From Desmodesmus armatus (lineage: Eukaryota > Chlorophyta > Chlorophyceae > Sphaeropleales > Scenedesmaceae): 64,000 nucleotides of DNA. The stretch is from the NCBI GenBank assembly GCA_007449985.2, contig VIIQ02000004.1, positions 744,001-808,000 of the forward strand, given 5' to 3'. Below the pieces are notes generated by a model, which saw only the letters and a program-made list of their open reading frames with translations, made no database searches and was not told the origin of the DNA. Every line of letters starts with the position of its first letter. Position 1 is the stretch's first letter. Below are positions 17,354 through 28,400 of this stretch, piece after piece. Position numbers and translations under genes: made by a program.

Positions 17354-17479
17354 CCCCTAGGGTGTCTCTTGCACCTGGGGGCATGGTGGGGACGTGGCGA
17401 CTGCGGCGCAGTCACACACGTTCCCCCCCTTAAACAACGCGATGTGCCTGGCACTCCGCGTCATCTCTCTCTCTCTCCC
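17354..17479 (+). other. 3' UTR and CT tail of the Dualen-like element
   Basis: This short non-coding stretch follows the ORF2 stop. It contains a self-complementary segment (GCGACTGCGGCGCAGTC) and ends in a CT repeat that runs into the right target duplication. A tail of simple repeats instead of poly(A) is common in non-LTR elements. Confidence 0.6.
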
Positions 17480-17492
17480 TGGTGACCAGAAT
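17480..17492. repeat. Right copy of 13-bp target-site duplication
   Basis: Identical to 1496-1508 (TGGTGACCAGAAT) and immediately downstream of the CT tail of the Dualen-like element. Confidence 0.75.
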
Positions 17493-17583
17493 GTCACTGT
17501 GGCAGCCACAGCAGCATTCAAGCGGGATCAAGCACACTGAGCAGCGCAATCCAAGTTTGTGTCAGCAGTGTTCCCTGCCTCAC

Positions 17584-17752
17584 CTGGCTGAGACAGCTTG
17601 GCAATCCATGCATCTAGCTGCTCACTGCTTGCCCCAGCATCCCCGCTCAGCCACAACTTCCACAGCGCCCAGTCGTTTGCCTTGATGGCATCCTCGCTGC
17701 CTGGCAGCAGGAGGAAGAGCATGTACCAGCTGGCAGCACGCTGCTCCAGGGG
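17584..17752 (-). CDS. Alpha/beta-hydrolase (epoxide-hydrolase-like), internal exon
   Basis: The exon encodes PLEQRAASWYMLFLLLPGSE and ALWKLWLSGD through AWIAKLSQPG, the cap/lid region of epoxide-hydrolase-like enzymes, where SWYML and an SQPG before the next helix are typical. The acceptor is CTGTGCAG, with the exon starting at 17752. The donor is CCAG|GTGAGG at 17584/17583, phase 1, and fits the exon at 1047-1321 exactly. The upstream coding part (oxyanion-hole HG motif, nucleophile Asp) is not visible in the 1.6 kb beyond. The gene is therefore either broken near 17.8-18.1 kb or begins with diverged exons that I cannot see. Confidence 0.75.
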
Positions 17753-18142
17753 CTGCACAGTGAGGTAGGTGCCTTCAGGACAAGGTGGAGGAATCATGCA
17801 TGATGCTGCAATTTAAATGAGAGAGCATGATGCTGATAAACTTGAAGCAGTGCATGGGACGCCCCCCCCCCCCTCCCTCCCCCCGGCGGAGCCGCCGTCG
17901 CTCCTGCACCCCCAGGCCTGCCAGGCAAGCACAGTTTGCTTGCTGCACACAGCAAATGGAGCTTCCTGCTGTTCGGCTGCCGTGCAGACGATGGCTATAA
18001 AACGACTGCAGTTGTTGACTCCACATTCATCACCAGCTAAAACTTCAGGCTGTTGCTTGTGAAAGCACAGATGGCGCAATCACCAAGGTTGCCTGCGTGA
18101 AGCCCGTTTGCCTTGCTGCCTGCGCGTTGCACCCTTCTGCAG
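17753..18142. other. Non-coding; poly-C tract
   Basis: No exon is recognised. Position 17862 starts a run of 12 C followed by more C-rich sequence. This is presumably the remains of a hydrolase intron or a rearrangement zone next to the orphan exon. Confidence 0.4.
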
Positions 18143-18327
18143 GTTGGCTGGAACCTTGATGCCTGCAAGGCCTGTGGCGTCAACGTGCTCACCGACACCA
18201 ACGCCTTTGACAGCCTTGCCATCAGTGCTGACCAATGTTATCTGCCTACTGGTTGGGGCGCAAGTTTTGACGCCACCGCCAAGCAGCTGGCTGCGTACAG
18301 GTGCAACACCGGGACGTATGGTGTATT
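18143..18327 (+). pseudogene. Orphan exon copy of the Cys-rich secreted protein
   Basis: After an acceptor-like TTCTGCAG the plus strand encodes GWNLDACKACGVNVLTDT ... DQCYLPTGWG ... CNTGTYG. This is a clear paralogue of exon 5 (27035-27253) of the neighbouring minus-strand gene, which reads GWGLAPCKSCGANVLTDT ... DSCYIPAGWG ... CGNGSFG. It lies in the opposite orientation with no recognised partner exons around it, so it is most likely a duplicated and inverted fragment. An exon of an otherwise diverged gene is less likely. Confidence 0.65.
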
Positions 18328-19411
18328 GACAAATCTGCGGGGAACTTTACACTCCTGCTTGGTGGGGAGTACACCGTGTGTGGTTGTTTGCTGTTGTAAA
18401 TCCCCTCTTGCAACAGGTGCCAAGCTTCCTGCTGGCCACTTGTAGCGGTGCTGTAACCACTTGATGAGTGTTCAGGCGACTGCATCATAGGCATCGAACT
18501 TTTGATGATGCAAGCGGTTGTTCTAGCAGGCCAGGTCATATCAGGTGTGACAGCCTTGGCACCAAGCCGCTTACAGTTGCTGTGATGCGTCCGATGACCT
18601 GAAATGGACCCACTTCTGAGACAGCACACTTTGGGAAAGAACTCTGTGCCGCTGCATGCCCTGTGACGTAATGCGTACTTAGTAAGCGCCTTTGTGCACT
18701 TGGTGTGGGAACCTGTTACGCAGTTGCTGTTACATCCTTGCCTCGCACAAGCACATGGTCAGAAATGGTACATCAACAGCATGTGCACAGCAGATGTAGG
18801 GCATCACCACTACTACTGTACGTGAACTAACTGCAACAGAACTGCAGACTGCTGCTAATGCATCAGCCAGGTGGTCAGCACTTGACATGCTTCTGAGTAA
18901 ACACTCACAAAACTCTCAAGGCTTGTCATTGCCAGACAAAAAAGCATGCTTGACAGGACTTAGCGTGCAGCAGTGTTGGACACAGGGTATGCCAATAGGG
19001 AATCCCTTTGTGTGTAGCGCCATACAGAACATGACCGTCCTCAGTGCTGAACCTGACTCAGCACACAAAGAATGCTAACAAATGATCTAATGGGGATGAA
19101 TCACTCAGAACATCTATTGAGGGAACTGTAGGGTACAAGATATGCTGGGACATGCAGAACATGAACAGAGCTTCACCACCTGCATGCATCCCCCCCCCCC
19201 CCCACACACACACACACACAAGCGCGCGCACAAAGCAACTGCGCTGCGTAGTAACTATCAAACCACAAGGTGTCGATGCAGATGCCTATCCTGGAACAAA
19301 CCAAGCTGACAGCCTACTAGGCTATATTGAAATGCTGGACAACATTGATTGCACCGCACTGCAGTCAACTGGTAAGATCAGACTGTATCTGCCACAGCAA
19401 AGTTTGCCAGC
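18328..19411. other. Intergenic; C-run and CA repeat
   Basis: No gene is recognised. A C run at about 19190-19203 passes into a (CA)n microsatellite to about 19221, followed by GCGCGCGC. The right part probably includes the 3' UTR of the gene ending at 19412. Confidence 0.5.
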
Positions 19412-22400
19412 TTAGCTGTCAAACCATGCAGCCGTGCTGCAGCTCATTTTGCGGACGCGATGGTTGTTGTAGTCAGAGAACAGCACTCCACCGTCGACTG
19501 GGTCCACCACAATGCCCTGTGGGTTGCTCATCAAGGCATCTGTAGCAACACCATCATCCCCGGCATACCCTCCGCTCTTGGTGCCAGCAATGGTGTTGAT
19601 CATGCCTGTCTGTGCATCCACCCGCCTGATGCGGTTGTTGTAACTGTCTGAGATGAACAGGTTGCCGTACCGGTCCAGGGCAATGCCCATGGGGCTCCAC
19701 AGCCGGGCGGCCCTTGCTGGCAGGTTGTCGGTGTCTCCATACTTGCCGGCAATTCCCACAACTGTGTTGATGGTGCCGCTGGTGTCAATCTTGCGGATGG
19801 CATGCGACAGGCTGTCTGCAACAAGCAGGTTGCCTGAGGCGTCAAAGGCCAAGTTGCTGGGGTTGTTGAGCTCAGCAAGCACAGCAGGACCGCCATCGCC
19901 AGAGAAGCCAGGTGTGCCGACACCAGCAAAGGTGGAGATCATGCCGGTTGCCAGGTGCACCCGCCGGATCCTGCACAGCAGCAACGGCAGGGAGGGCGGA
20001 GCAGCAGGTTCATTTAGCAGTAGCCCTGGTTCAGTAGGTGGCTTGATGTGGAGCCTGCAAACATCCACTGTGGTTACAGCTTTTGGCCCTACAGCCCCAG
20101 GAAGATGCTGTAATTTGACTTGAAAGGAGAGCGGCTTGTCAAGATGGTGCTAAAGTGCCACAGGGCCAAGGGTGCAATCGCACCTGTAGTTTCCAAAGTC
20201 CGCAATGTACAGATTGTCCCCCTTCATGTCGAAGGTTGCATGGACTGGGTTCTTGAGGTCGGCTTCAGTTGCAGGACCGCCATCCCCATCAGCACCTGGT
20301 TTGCCGGACCCTGCTACGGTAGTGATGATGCCCGCAGCATCCACCCTGCACGGGAGACGGGAAAAAATTACACAGCAGCTGTCAAGGGGACGCCAACACA
20401 CAAGGAAAAAGGCGGTACGACACCATGTTGCACCGGCAGGATGCTGGTGGTGGCCCCAGTGGCATGTCAGGCCGGTTTGATGAAGGCAGTACTTCTCAGC
20501 ACTGCAGGCTGCATACATGCATGCTGCCAGCCCGACCGTCGGGCCCCGACGCTTGAAGCGCAATGCAACCCAATCTTACTTGCGGACACGGTTGCCAAGG
20601 GCCTCTGTGATGTACAGCGACCCCTGGGCATCAAAGGCCACATAGGTAGGTGTGTTGAGCTCTGCGGCCACTGCAGGGCCCCTATCACCAGTGCTGCCTG
20701 CCACACCGATGCCAGCCACGGTTGTGATGAGCCCAGTCGCTGCATCAACCTTCCTGATCCTGTGCTGCCCACTGTCTGCAATGTACAGCGACCCGTTCTT
20801 GTCCATGGTGAGGCCAGTAGGGTACAGCAGGCCTGCAGAGGTAGCTGGGGCATTGTCACCAATAAAGGCTTGCGTGCCGATGCCGGCGATTGTGCGGATG
20901 TGGTCGGGTATGCAGCCTGCACATGCACAAGGCACACGGCAAGCGGCGACTTGGAGTTGCAGGGCACGTTCTCTTGTTCTCACGTGGTTGTGCTCAGGCA
21001 GTCTATCATCAGTAAATCTGCACATGCACACAGTCTCTAAGCGAGGCTTGTACAACCATCAGGATTGCGCAAGCCTCACTTAGTTGGCTATTGCTGACAA
21101 TTGTGACATGGCACAGCGCCACCTCGTTTTCAGCCAGCAACTGGGGGACTAAGGCGACCCACCATTGACAGGCACACGGCTGGGGCTGGGGGTGGGCACG
21201 GGACTGGGGCTGGGGGTGGCTGGCACGGGACTGGGGCTGGGGGTGGCTGGCACCACTTCTGTGGGGGGAGCGCTATCAGTTGTAGTGTTGCCAGGGAGAT
21301 CGCTGGTGGGGATCAGGACACCGACGCCATCACTGTCGCCAACAACAGGCACGGGGTCTGAACTGTTGGCACCAGAGTCGTTGCTGACTGGAGCATTGAC
21401 TTGGCCCCATGGTGACGGGCTGGTGGGGACTGCAGGGGTTGGACTGGGATCTGGCAGGAAGACGGGTGGTGGTACGTCAACAGGGCGCCAGACAGGGCTT
21501 GTCTCCACAGGGACATTGGGTAGGGTGTTGACACCATTGCTGGGGCTGGCTGGGGACTGGGTGTTGTTGGGGTTTGCGGTGTTGATAGCAGGGGTGTTGG
21601 TTGTGTTGTCAGGCTGAGGAGCATTGACAGGGCTGACCGGTGTGTTGGGCGGAGTGGCGTTGAGCGCAGGGCTGCTAGGGACAGGGCTGCTGGGGCTGGT
21701 GTTGGCGGGTGCAGGGCTCTCCTGCTCCACCACTGGGTTGTTGATACTGTCAGGGATGGGGCTGGCATCAACGGTGTTGATGGGTGCAGGGCTCTCCTCA
21801 ACCACTGGGGTGTTGGTTGGTGCAGGGCTCTCCTCAACCATTGGGGTGTTGGTTGGTGCAGGGCTCTCCTCAACCACTGGGGTGTTGGTGGGCGCAGGGC
21901 TCTCCTCAACCACTGGGGTGTTGATGGGCGCAGGGCTCTCCTCGACCCCTGGGGTATTGATGGGCGCAGGGCTCTCATCAACCACCGGGGTGTTGGTGGG
22001 TGCAGGGCTCTCCTCAACCACTGGGGCGTTGGTGGGCGCAGGGCTCTCCTGCTCCACCACTGGGCTGTTGATACTGTCAGGGATGGGGCTGGCATCAACG
22101 GTGTTGATGGGTGCAGGGCTCTCCTCAACCACTGGGATGTTGGTGGGCGCAGGGCTCTCCTCAACCACTGGGGTGTTGGTTGGTGCAGGGCTCTCCTCAA
22201 CCACTGGGGCGTTGATGGGCGCAGGGCTCTCATCAACCACCGGGGTGTTGGTGGGTGCAGGGCTCTCCTCAACCACTGGGGTGTTGGTGGGTGCAGGGCT
22301 CTCCTCAACCACTGGGGTGTTGATGGGTGCAGGGCTCTCCTCGACCACTGGGGCGTTGATGGGCGCAGGGCTCTCCTCAACCACTGGGGCGTTGATGGGC

Positions 22401-25400
22401 GCAGGGCTCTCATCAACCACCGGGGTGTTGGTGGGTGCAGGGCTCACCTCAACCACTGGGGTGTTGATGGGTGCAGGGCTCTCCTCAACCACTGGGGCGT
22501 TGATGGGCGCAGGGCTCTCTTCGACCACTGGGGTGTTGGTGGGCGCAGGGCTCTCCTCAACCATTGGGGTGTTGGTGGGCGCAGGGCTCTCCTCAACCAC
22601 TGGGGTGTTGGTGGGCGCAGGGCTCTCCTCAACCACTGGGGTGTTGGTGGGCGCAGGGCTCTCCTCGACCACTGGGGTGTTGGTGGGCGCAGGGCTGTCC
22701 TCCACCACTGGGGTGTTGGTTGGTGCAGGGCTCTCCTCAACCACTAGGGTGTTGATGGGCGCAGGGCTCTCCTCAACCATTGGGGTGTTGGTGGGCGCAG
22801 GGCTCTCCTCAACCACTGGGGTGTTGATGGGCGCAGGGCTCTCCTCGACCCCTGGGGTGTTGATGGGCGCAGGGCTCTCATCAACCACCGGGGTGTTGGT
22901 GGGTGCAGGGCTCTCCTCAACCACTGGGGTGTTGATGGGTGCAGGGCTCTCCTCGACCACTGGGGTGTTGGTGGGCGCAGGGCTCTCCTCAACCACTGGG
23001 GTGTTGGTGGGCGCAGGGCTCTCCTCAACCACTGGGGTGTTGGTGGGCGCAGGGCTCTCCTCAACCACTGGGGTGTTGGTTTGTGCAGGGCTCTCCTCAA
23101 CCACTGGGGTGTTGGTTGGTGCAGGGCTCTCCTCAACCATTGGGGTGTTGGTGGGTGCGGGGCTCTCCTCAACCCCTGGGGTGTTGATGGGCGCAGGGCT
23201 CTCCTCAACCACTGGGGTGTTGGTTGGTGCAGGGCTCTCCTCAACCACTGGGGTGTTGGTTTGTGCAGGGCTCTCCTCAACCACTGGGGTGTTGGTGGGT
23301 GCAGGGCTCTCCTCAACAACTGGGGTGTTGGTGGGTGCAGGGCTCTCCTCAACCACTGGGATGTTGGTGGGTGCAGGGCTCTCCTCAACCACTGGGGTGT
23401 TGGTTGGTGCAGGGCTCTCTTCAACCACTGGGGTGTCGGTGGGTGCAGGGCTCTCCTCAACCACTGGGATGTTGGTGGGTGCAGGGCTCTCCTCAACCAC
23501 TGGGGTGTTGGTTGGTGCAGGGCTCTCCTCAACCACTGGGGTGTTGGTGGGTGCAGGGCTCTCCTCAACCACTGGGCTGTTGGTGGGTGCGGGGCTCTCC
23601 TCAGCCACTGGGCTGTTGGTGGGGGCGGGGCTGTCCTGCTCCACTTCTGGGCTGTTGATGCTGTCTGGGCTGGCATCGACGGTGCTGATGGGCTCAAGGC
23701 TGTCGGGCTCAGGGCTACTATCGATGTTATTGGTGGCCGCAGGGCTCTCAGGGGCCGGGTTGACATCGATGGTGTTGGTGGGTGGAGGGCTGGGGCTGAC
23801 TTCGTCGGGGCTCACCCCCCAGGTGGGGAAGTAGTTTGTAGCAGCTGCCGGGGTTTTGTTGTCGCTGGGGGGAGGAGTGCTGTCAGGCTCAGCTGGGCTG
23901 GGTGTGTTGGGGCCTGCGGGGGTCTGGGTCTCAGTCTGGTCTGTGCCAATGTCCATTGTTGGCTCCGGAGACTGCTGGGGCTGGTTGACTGGGGACCCTG
24001 CAACAAAAGTACATCACACTTCTCTGTCCCAGCGCCAATGAAGCTGATTCTGTCCAATCGTCAATGAAGCTGATTCCTTGGCTGAGGGCCGCACTGGTGC
24101 TCAGCACACTCAGCAGTGCTAAGGCTGAGCAGCTAGCTTTGCCAGAACAAAAAGCACATGCTCCACAGCAGACATTGCATGCGCCAGATTGCTGGATATA
24201 TGCCATAGAAACTTACCAACGAGTGAAAACACTGTCAAGTCTTGGGCTATCTGGATGACCTCAGAGACGTTGGCAGCAATCACGAGGCCCACTGCCACCG
24301 AGTCTGTGGAGTCAGGCGCAAACAACCCAGCTGCTGCAAACTCAGCCGCGACCAGTTGGGATGTACTCATGTCCTGCAGCTGCTCAACCAGTGCATCCGC
24401 ATCAGGCAGGCCAGCCTCCTTGGCCAGGGCAAAGCCAAGCACCAACAGCCTGCCAGGCTGGTTGGCTTGCTGGAGGCGCCTGAGAGAGCTGCGGACAGGC
24501 AGGTTGCTAACAGATGCCAGCCAGACCTTGAAGTTGGAGATCTTGTAACTGCTAGCCAGGCCCAAGGCAGAGTGCAGGGCCTCCGCAACCTTGATCTGGT
24601 TGGCTGGCTGCTTGAAGTCTGGGAAGGCCCGCTCGCTGCCTGTCAAGGCAAGGTAGTAGGGCTCTGTGTAGCCAGCGCCAAGAACTGGGGTGGGGCTGAT
24701 GGCTGCAGCATTGGTGGGTGTAGGGCTGTCAGGGGCAGGGCTGACGTCAGGGTTGTTGATTGGTGTGGGGCTGTCAGGGACAGGGCTGCTGTCAATGTCG
24801 TTGGTGGGTGCAGGGCTCTCTGGGGCTGGGCTGCTGTTGATGGCGTCGATGGCGTTGGTGGGTGTAGGGCTGCTGTCGATGGCGTTGGTGGGTGCAGGGC
24901 TGCTGTCGATGGTGTTGCTGGGTGGAGGGCTGTCTGCCGCTGGGCTGATCATGATGGGCGCAGGCCTGGGGCTGACTTCGTCGGGGCTGACCCCCCAGGT
25001 GGGGAAGTAGTTGGTAGCAGTTGCCGGGGTTTGGTTGCCACTGGGGGGTGGACTGCTGCCGCTGTCCGGCTCAGTAGGAGAAGAGCTGCTGGAAAGTGGA
25101 ATGTCGTTGATAAGGATGCCTGGCTGCGGTGCAGGGGCAGGGCTCGAAGTGGTTGTGTCGGGCGTTGTTGGGCTGGGCTGGTTGGGGCCGAGGGTGTTGA
25201 CGGCTGCTGGGTTGTTGGCGATGCCGTTGACCTGCAGGATTCCGGTGCAACGGAGCAAGTGCGAACAAACATGCTGGGTGATTCCTTCACTGCAAGCACT
25301 GCTACTAGTAACTTACTAGTAGTTGGGTCGGACCCAGCTGAACAGATCAACGCTGACCAACATGACTGTTGAGAAAGCGGGCCAGTACCCAGAACAACAA

Positions 25401-28400
25401 CAGCATGCAAGGAACGCGGGTGCGCAACTTTGGCTCTGGCTTCAAAGTGAGCACTGTGACGCATGGCATGCTCAGCACCTTTCTTACCCCGGCTGAGTTT
25501 GTTGCGCCTGTTGTCCAAGCCCAGAAGAAGGCGTTGATCTGTGTGGGCTGCACCTTGACAGAGCCTGCTGTGTACCCAAGGTCATTGCCTCCCTGCACCA
25601 TCCAACAGCTCCAGGCCTCACTCAGCTTGGTTGTGAACACAGCCAGGCAGGAGCTGTCCTTGTCACAGCCACGCAGGCAGCTCCAGGGTTCGACAGCGCT
25701 GCCGTCTGGTGGGGACCAGGGCTGGGCCTCACTGGCGCTGAAGCCGTACTCATCCTCTCCAGCAGGCCTGCAAGCCGCACACAAGGATGGCCAGCACAGG
25801 TGACCGTCGGTGGCGGGTGACCTGCACCCTGCTGTGCTGAGTTACCATGGTGCTGCTGGCATGATGCGGGACATGCCCATACGTTCTGGCAGCACGCTGA
25901 AGTGTTGTGCACTAGCAAACTTGCTGCGTAGCCTCTCCATTCTTACCAGACTGCGTAGTCGCCTGTTGCCAGCTTGATGCTGGTGTATGTGTCTGCTGCA
26001 GGCGATGTGGGAGCCAGCTTGAGGAAGCACCCATTGTTGCTTGGGTCAGCTTGTGCTGCACGGGCGACCCAGTACTGACACAGAGGATCAGCCTGGCAAG
26101 CATCTTTGCAGCGCATCCCGTCGGCGCTTGCATTGGAGGACTGGCCAAGGCTGACGGCCGTCATGGCACTGGCAGGGGTGTCAATAAAGTCGTAGGGAGC
26201 TGTGCTCAAAAACTGGTCAAAGCAGCCAGTGCTGCTGGTGGCGCCCACCATGCTTGTCTGCCCTGCCTCGCATGCTTGGCATGGCTCGTCACTGCCGCCA
26301 GGTGAGTATGAGCCAGGAGTGCAGATGCTGCACTGGCTGCTGTTGTAGTCAAAGCCCCAGCCTGCAGCACAGACTGTGCATTGGCTGGCCGCAAATGCGG
26401 ACGCATACTGAGTGGAGCTGCCAAGCGGGCACTTGTGGCATGTGTCGTTGCCACCCTGGGAGTAGCTACCAACTGGGCAGGGCTCTGCGGAGGCATCATT
26501 GATGTTTTTCTTCTGCCACCCTGGCAGTGCAATGCAGTCTGTGGGGCGCGCGGACTGCAGACCAATGGTGGTCAAGCCACTGCCGCACTTGCTGCAGGGG
26601 GTGTTGTCGTAGCCAGCTGCCCAGTAGCCGATGGAACATGGAACTGCGCGCCCATCTTCATAGCCGTAGCCAGGCTGAGTGGTGCACTGCCCTGTTGTAG
26701 TCAGCACGGGGGATGGCTGTGTGGGAATGCTGGGCAAGGTCACTTGGTCGGGTGTCACCAGGTGAGGTCCACAGGGCTGCAGGACAAGAACAGCAGCAGA
26801 CACAGCAGGACAACAACAGCAGCAGGCCAGCAGTATCAGCTCAGCGGTGCGGCGCAAGCACAAGGACTGTTTCGGACCAGGACAGCGCTACTAGCGTAGT
26901 ACAACGCTGGGAGTTTATGGTTCCAGCTGCCTCAACCCTTTTGCCATGTCATGAAAGCACTTTTGTTTTTGTAACAGCAGCCAACCTGTTACATGTGAGC
27001 CGAGTTGTGCTGGTGATGATCACCCTCAGCGCACCTGACATGGGTGTGGGTCCAGACCATAGGTGCGGTCGGGCACACCGAAGCTTCCATTCCCACACTG
27101 TACTGCAATCAGTTGCTTGCGCGCGTTGATAACGCTACCCCAACCAGCAGGAATGTAGCATGAGTCAGGAGTTGTGCCAAGGCCGTCAGTGCCACTGGTG
27201 TCTGTTAGGACATTGGCCCCGCAAGATTTGCATGGCGCAAGACCCCAACCAGCCTGCAAAACAACAGCACAAATTTGAGTGTCTTGCTTTCTGAAATCAT
27301 GCCATATGGGGTGCTGGAGCGCAAGGCACTCGCGGTAGACACATCACAATGTGATATCAGTGCCACTGGTTGGGTCCAACGGTGTGGGTGCTGCATTCCT
27401 GCATGCTGCATGCACTTGAAGTGTAAGACAGAGGCTGCGTCGCTTGCGCGTAAGCGCAGCAAGCGCTTGCTGCAGGATTGCAGGAATGCAGTACAACTTC
27501 TGCATGCCAGGTGACAGGTACACACTCACCTTCCAGCTTCCTGCAGGGCAGCGCACCACATTCTGCTGCAGCTCTTGTAGGTCAGCAGTCGTGACGGGGT
27601 TGTTGTCACCGACGCCATTGTTGTACCATCCATACCCTGGTGGTGCTGAGCAGTCGGTTGATGCGGTACTGGCTGCCGACTGTGTGGTGAGCCCGTCTGT
27701 GCAGGTGAAGCATTGCAGACCATCAGGGCCGTACGACCCCACGGGGCAAGGCATGATTGCATCCACTGTGTCCGTCAGATTGTTGAAAACAGGCATGTAA
27801 CCAGGCTCCGCCAGGTTGCAAGCTGTGGCAGCCAGTGCAGAGGTGCTGGCAGTGGTCAAGCCAGCTGGACAGTTTTGACAGCTTCGCTGTCTGTTGATGC
27901 CAGCCTTGAAAGTACCCTTCGGACATGGCAGGGCTTGCATGCTCTGCACACAACAGCAGCAGGACATCAAAAGTATGCAGCTCAGCACAAGCGGTCAGCA
28001 CACAGTTTCCTTGCTGGCATCAGCATGTCAGTTATGACGATGCCTCACACATGGGTGAAGCGATGCGGTGGTCTGCCCGCATACCTGAAAGAGGAATCCT
28101 GGCGGTGCCGCGCATGCCGACACGGACTCTGCACCTCCCGCTTCTGTGGTCAAGCTGCCTGGACAGCTTGTGCAGGGTTGCCTGTGGTTGCCTGAGCTAA
28201 AGGTGCCTTTCCTGCAAGCGGCTGCTGTGCCATCCTTTGCCATCCCACATCCTGGTTGGGTGATGCAGGAGCTGGCGTTGTTGGCTAGGGTTGTCGCTGT
28301 CATCACTGCGCAGAGCAGTAGGATCAGCAGCAAACAAGTTGATCAGCACAAGGGATGCTGCTTGAGGGAAGCTGCCAGTCTGCACCTGCATGCAGGAGTC

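Larger units (their letters stand above)
1509..17479. mobile_element. Composite insertion: mitochondrial DNA + LINE array + Dualen-like element
   Basis: A 16-kb block sits between two 13-bp direct repeats inside one intron of the hydrolase gene. Left to right it holds mitochondrial DNA (trnP, atp9), an array of truncated non-LTR elements, more mitochondrial DNA (cob), and a full-length Dualen-like retrotransposon ending in a CT-rich tail directly against the right repeat. The simplest history, as inference: the Dualen-like element inserted by target-primed reverse transcription, a mitochondrial fragment was ligated at its 5' junction, and the LINE array later landed in the mitochondrial part. 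Confidence 0.7.
6449..17479 (+). mobile_element. Dualen/RandI-like non-LTR retrotransposon
   Basis: This ~11-kb element has no LTRs. It encodes both an apurinic-type (APE) endonuclease upstream of the reverse transcriptase and a restriction-like endonuclease (RLE) at the C-terminus, the combination that defines Dualen elements described in Chlamydomonas. It also carries a Josephin-like cysteine protease and RNase H. A 3' UTR of ~125 bp ends in a CT-rich run (about 17465-17479) directly against the right 13-bp target duplication. The 5' end abuts mitochondrial DNA. Coding capacity looks largely intact, apart from the interruption between the two ORFs. Confidence 0.85.

Noticed and set aside
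6449..17479. LTR retrotransposon
   Set aside because: No LTRs and no integrase; APE plus RLE endonucleases and a simple-repeat tail indicate a non-LTR element.
21780..23630. CRISPR-like array
   Set aside because: Direct tandem repeats without spacers, in a eukaryotic exon.
21624..23834. 736-codon plus-strand frame of GVLVGAGLSSTT repeats
   Set aside because: Antisense reading of the 36-bp coding repeat; the minus strand belongs to a spliced secreted protein.
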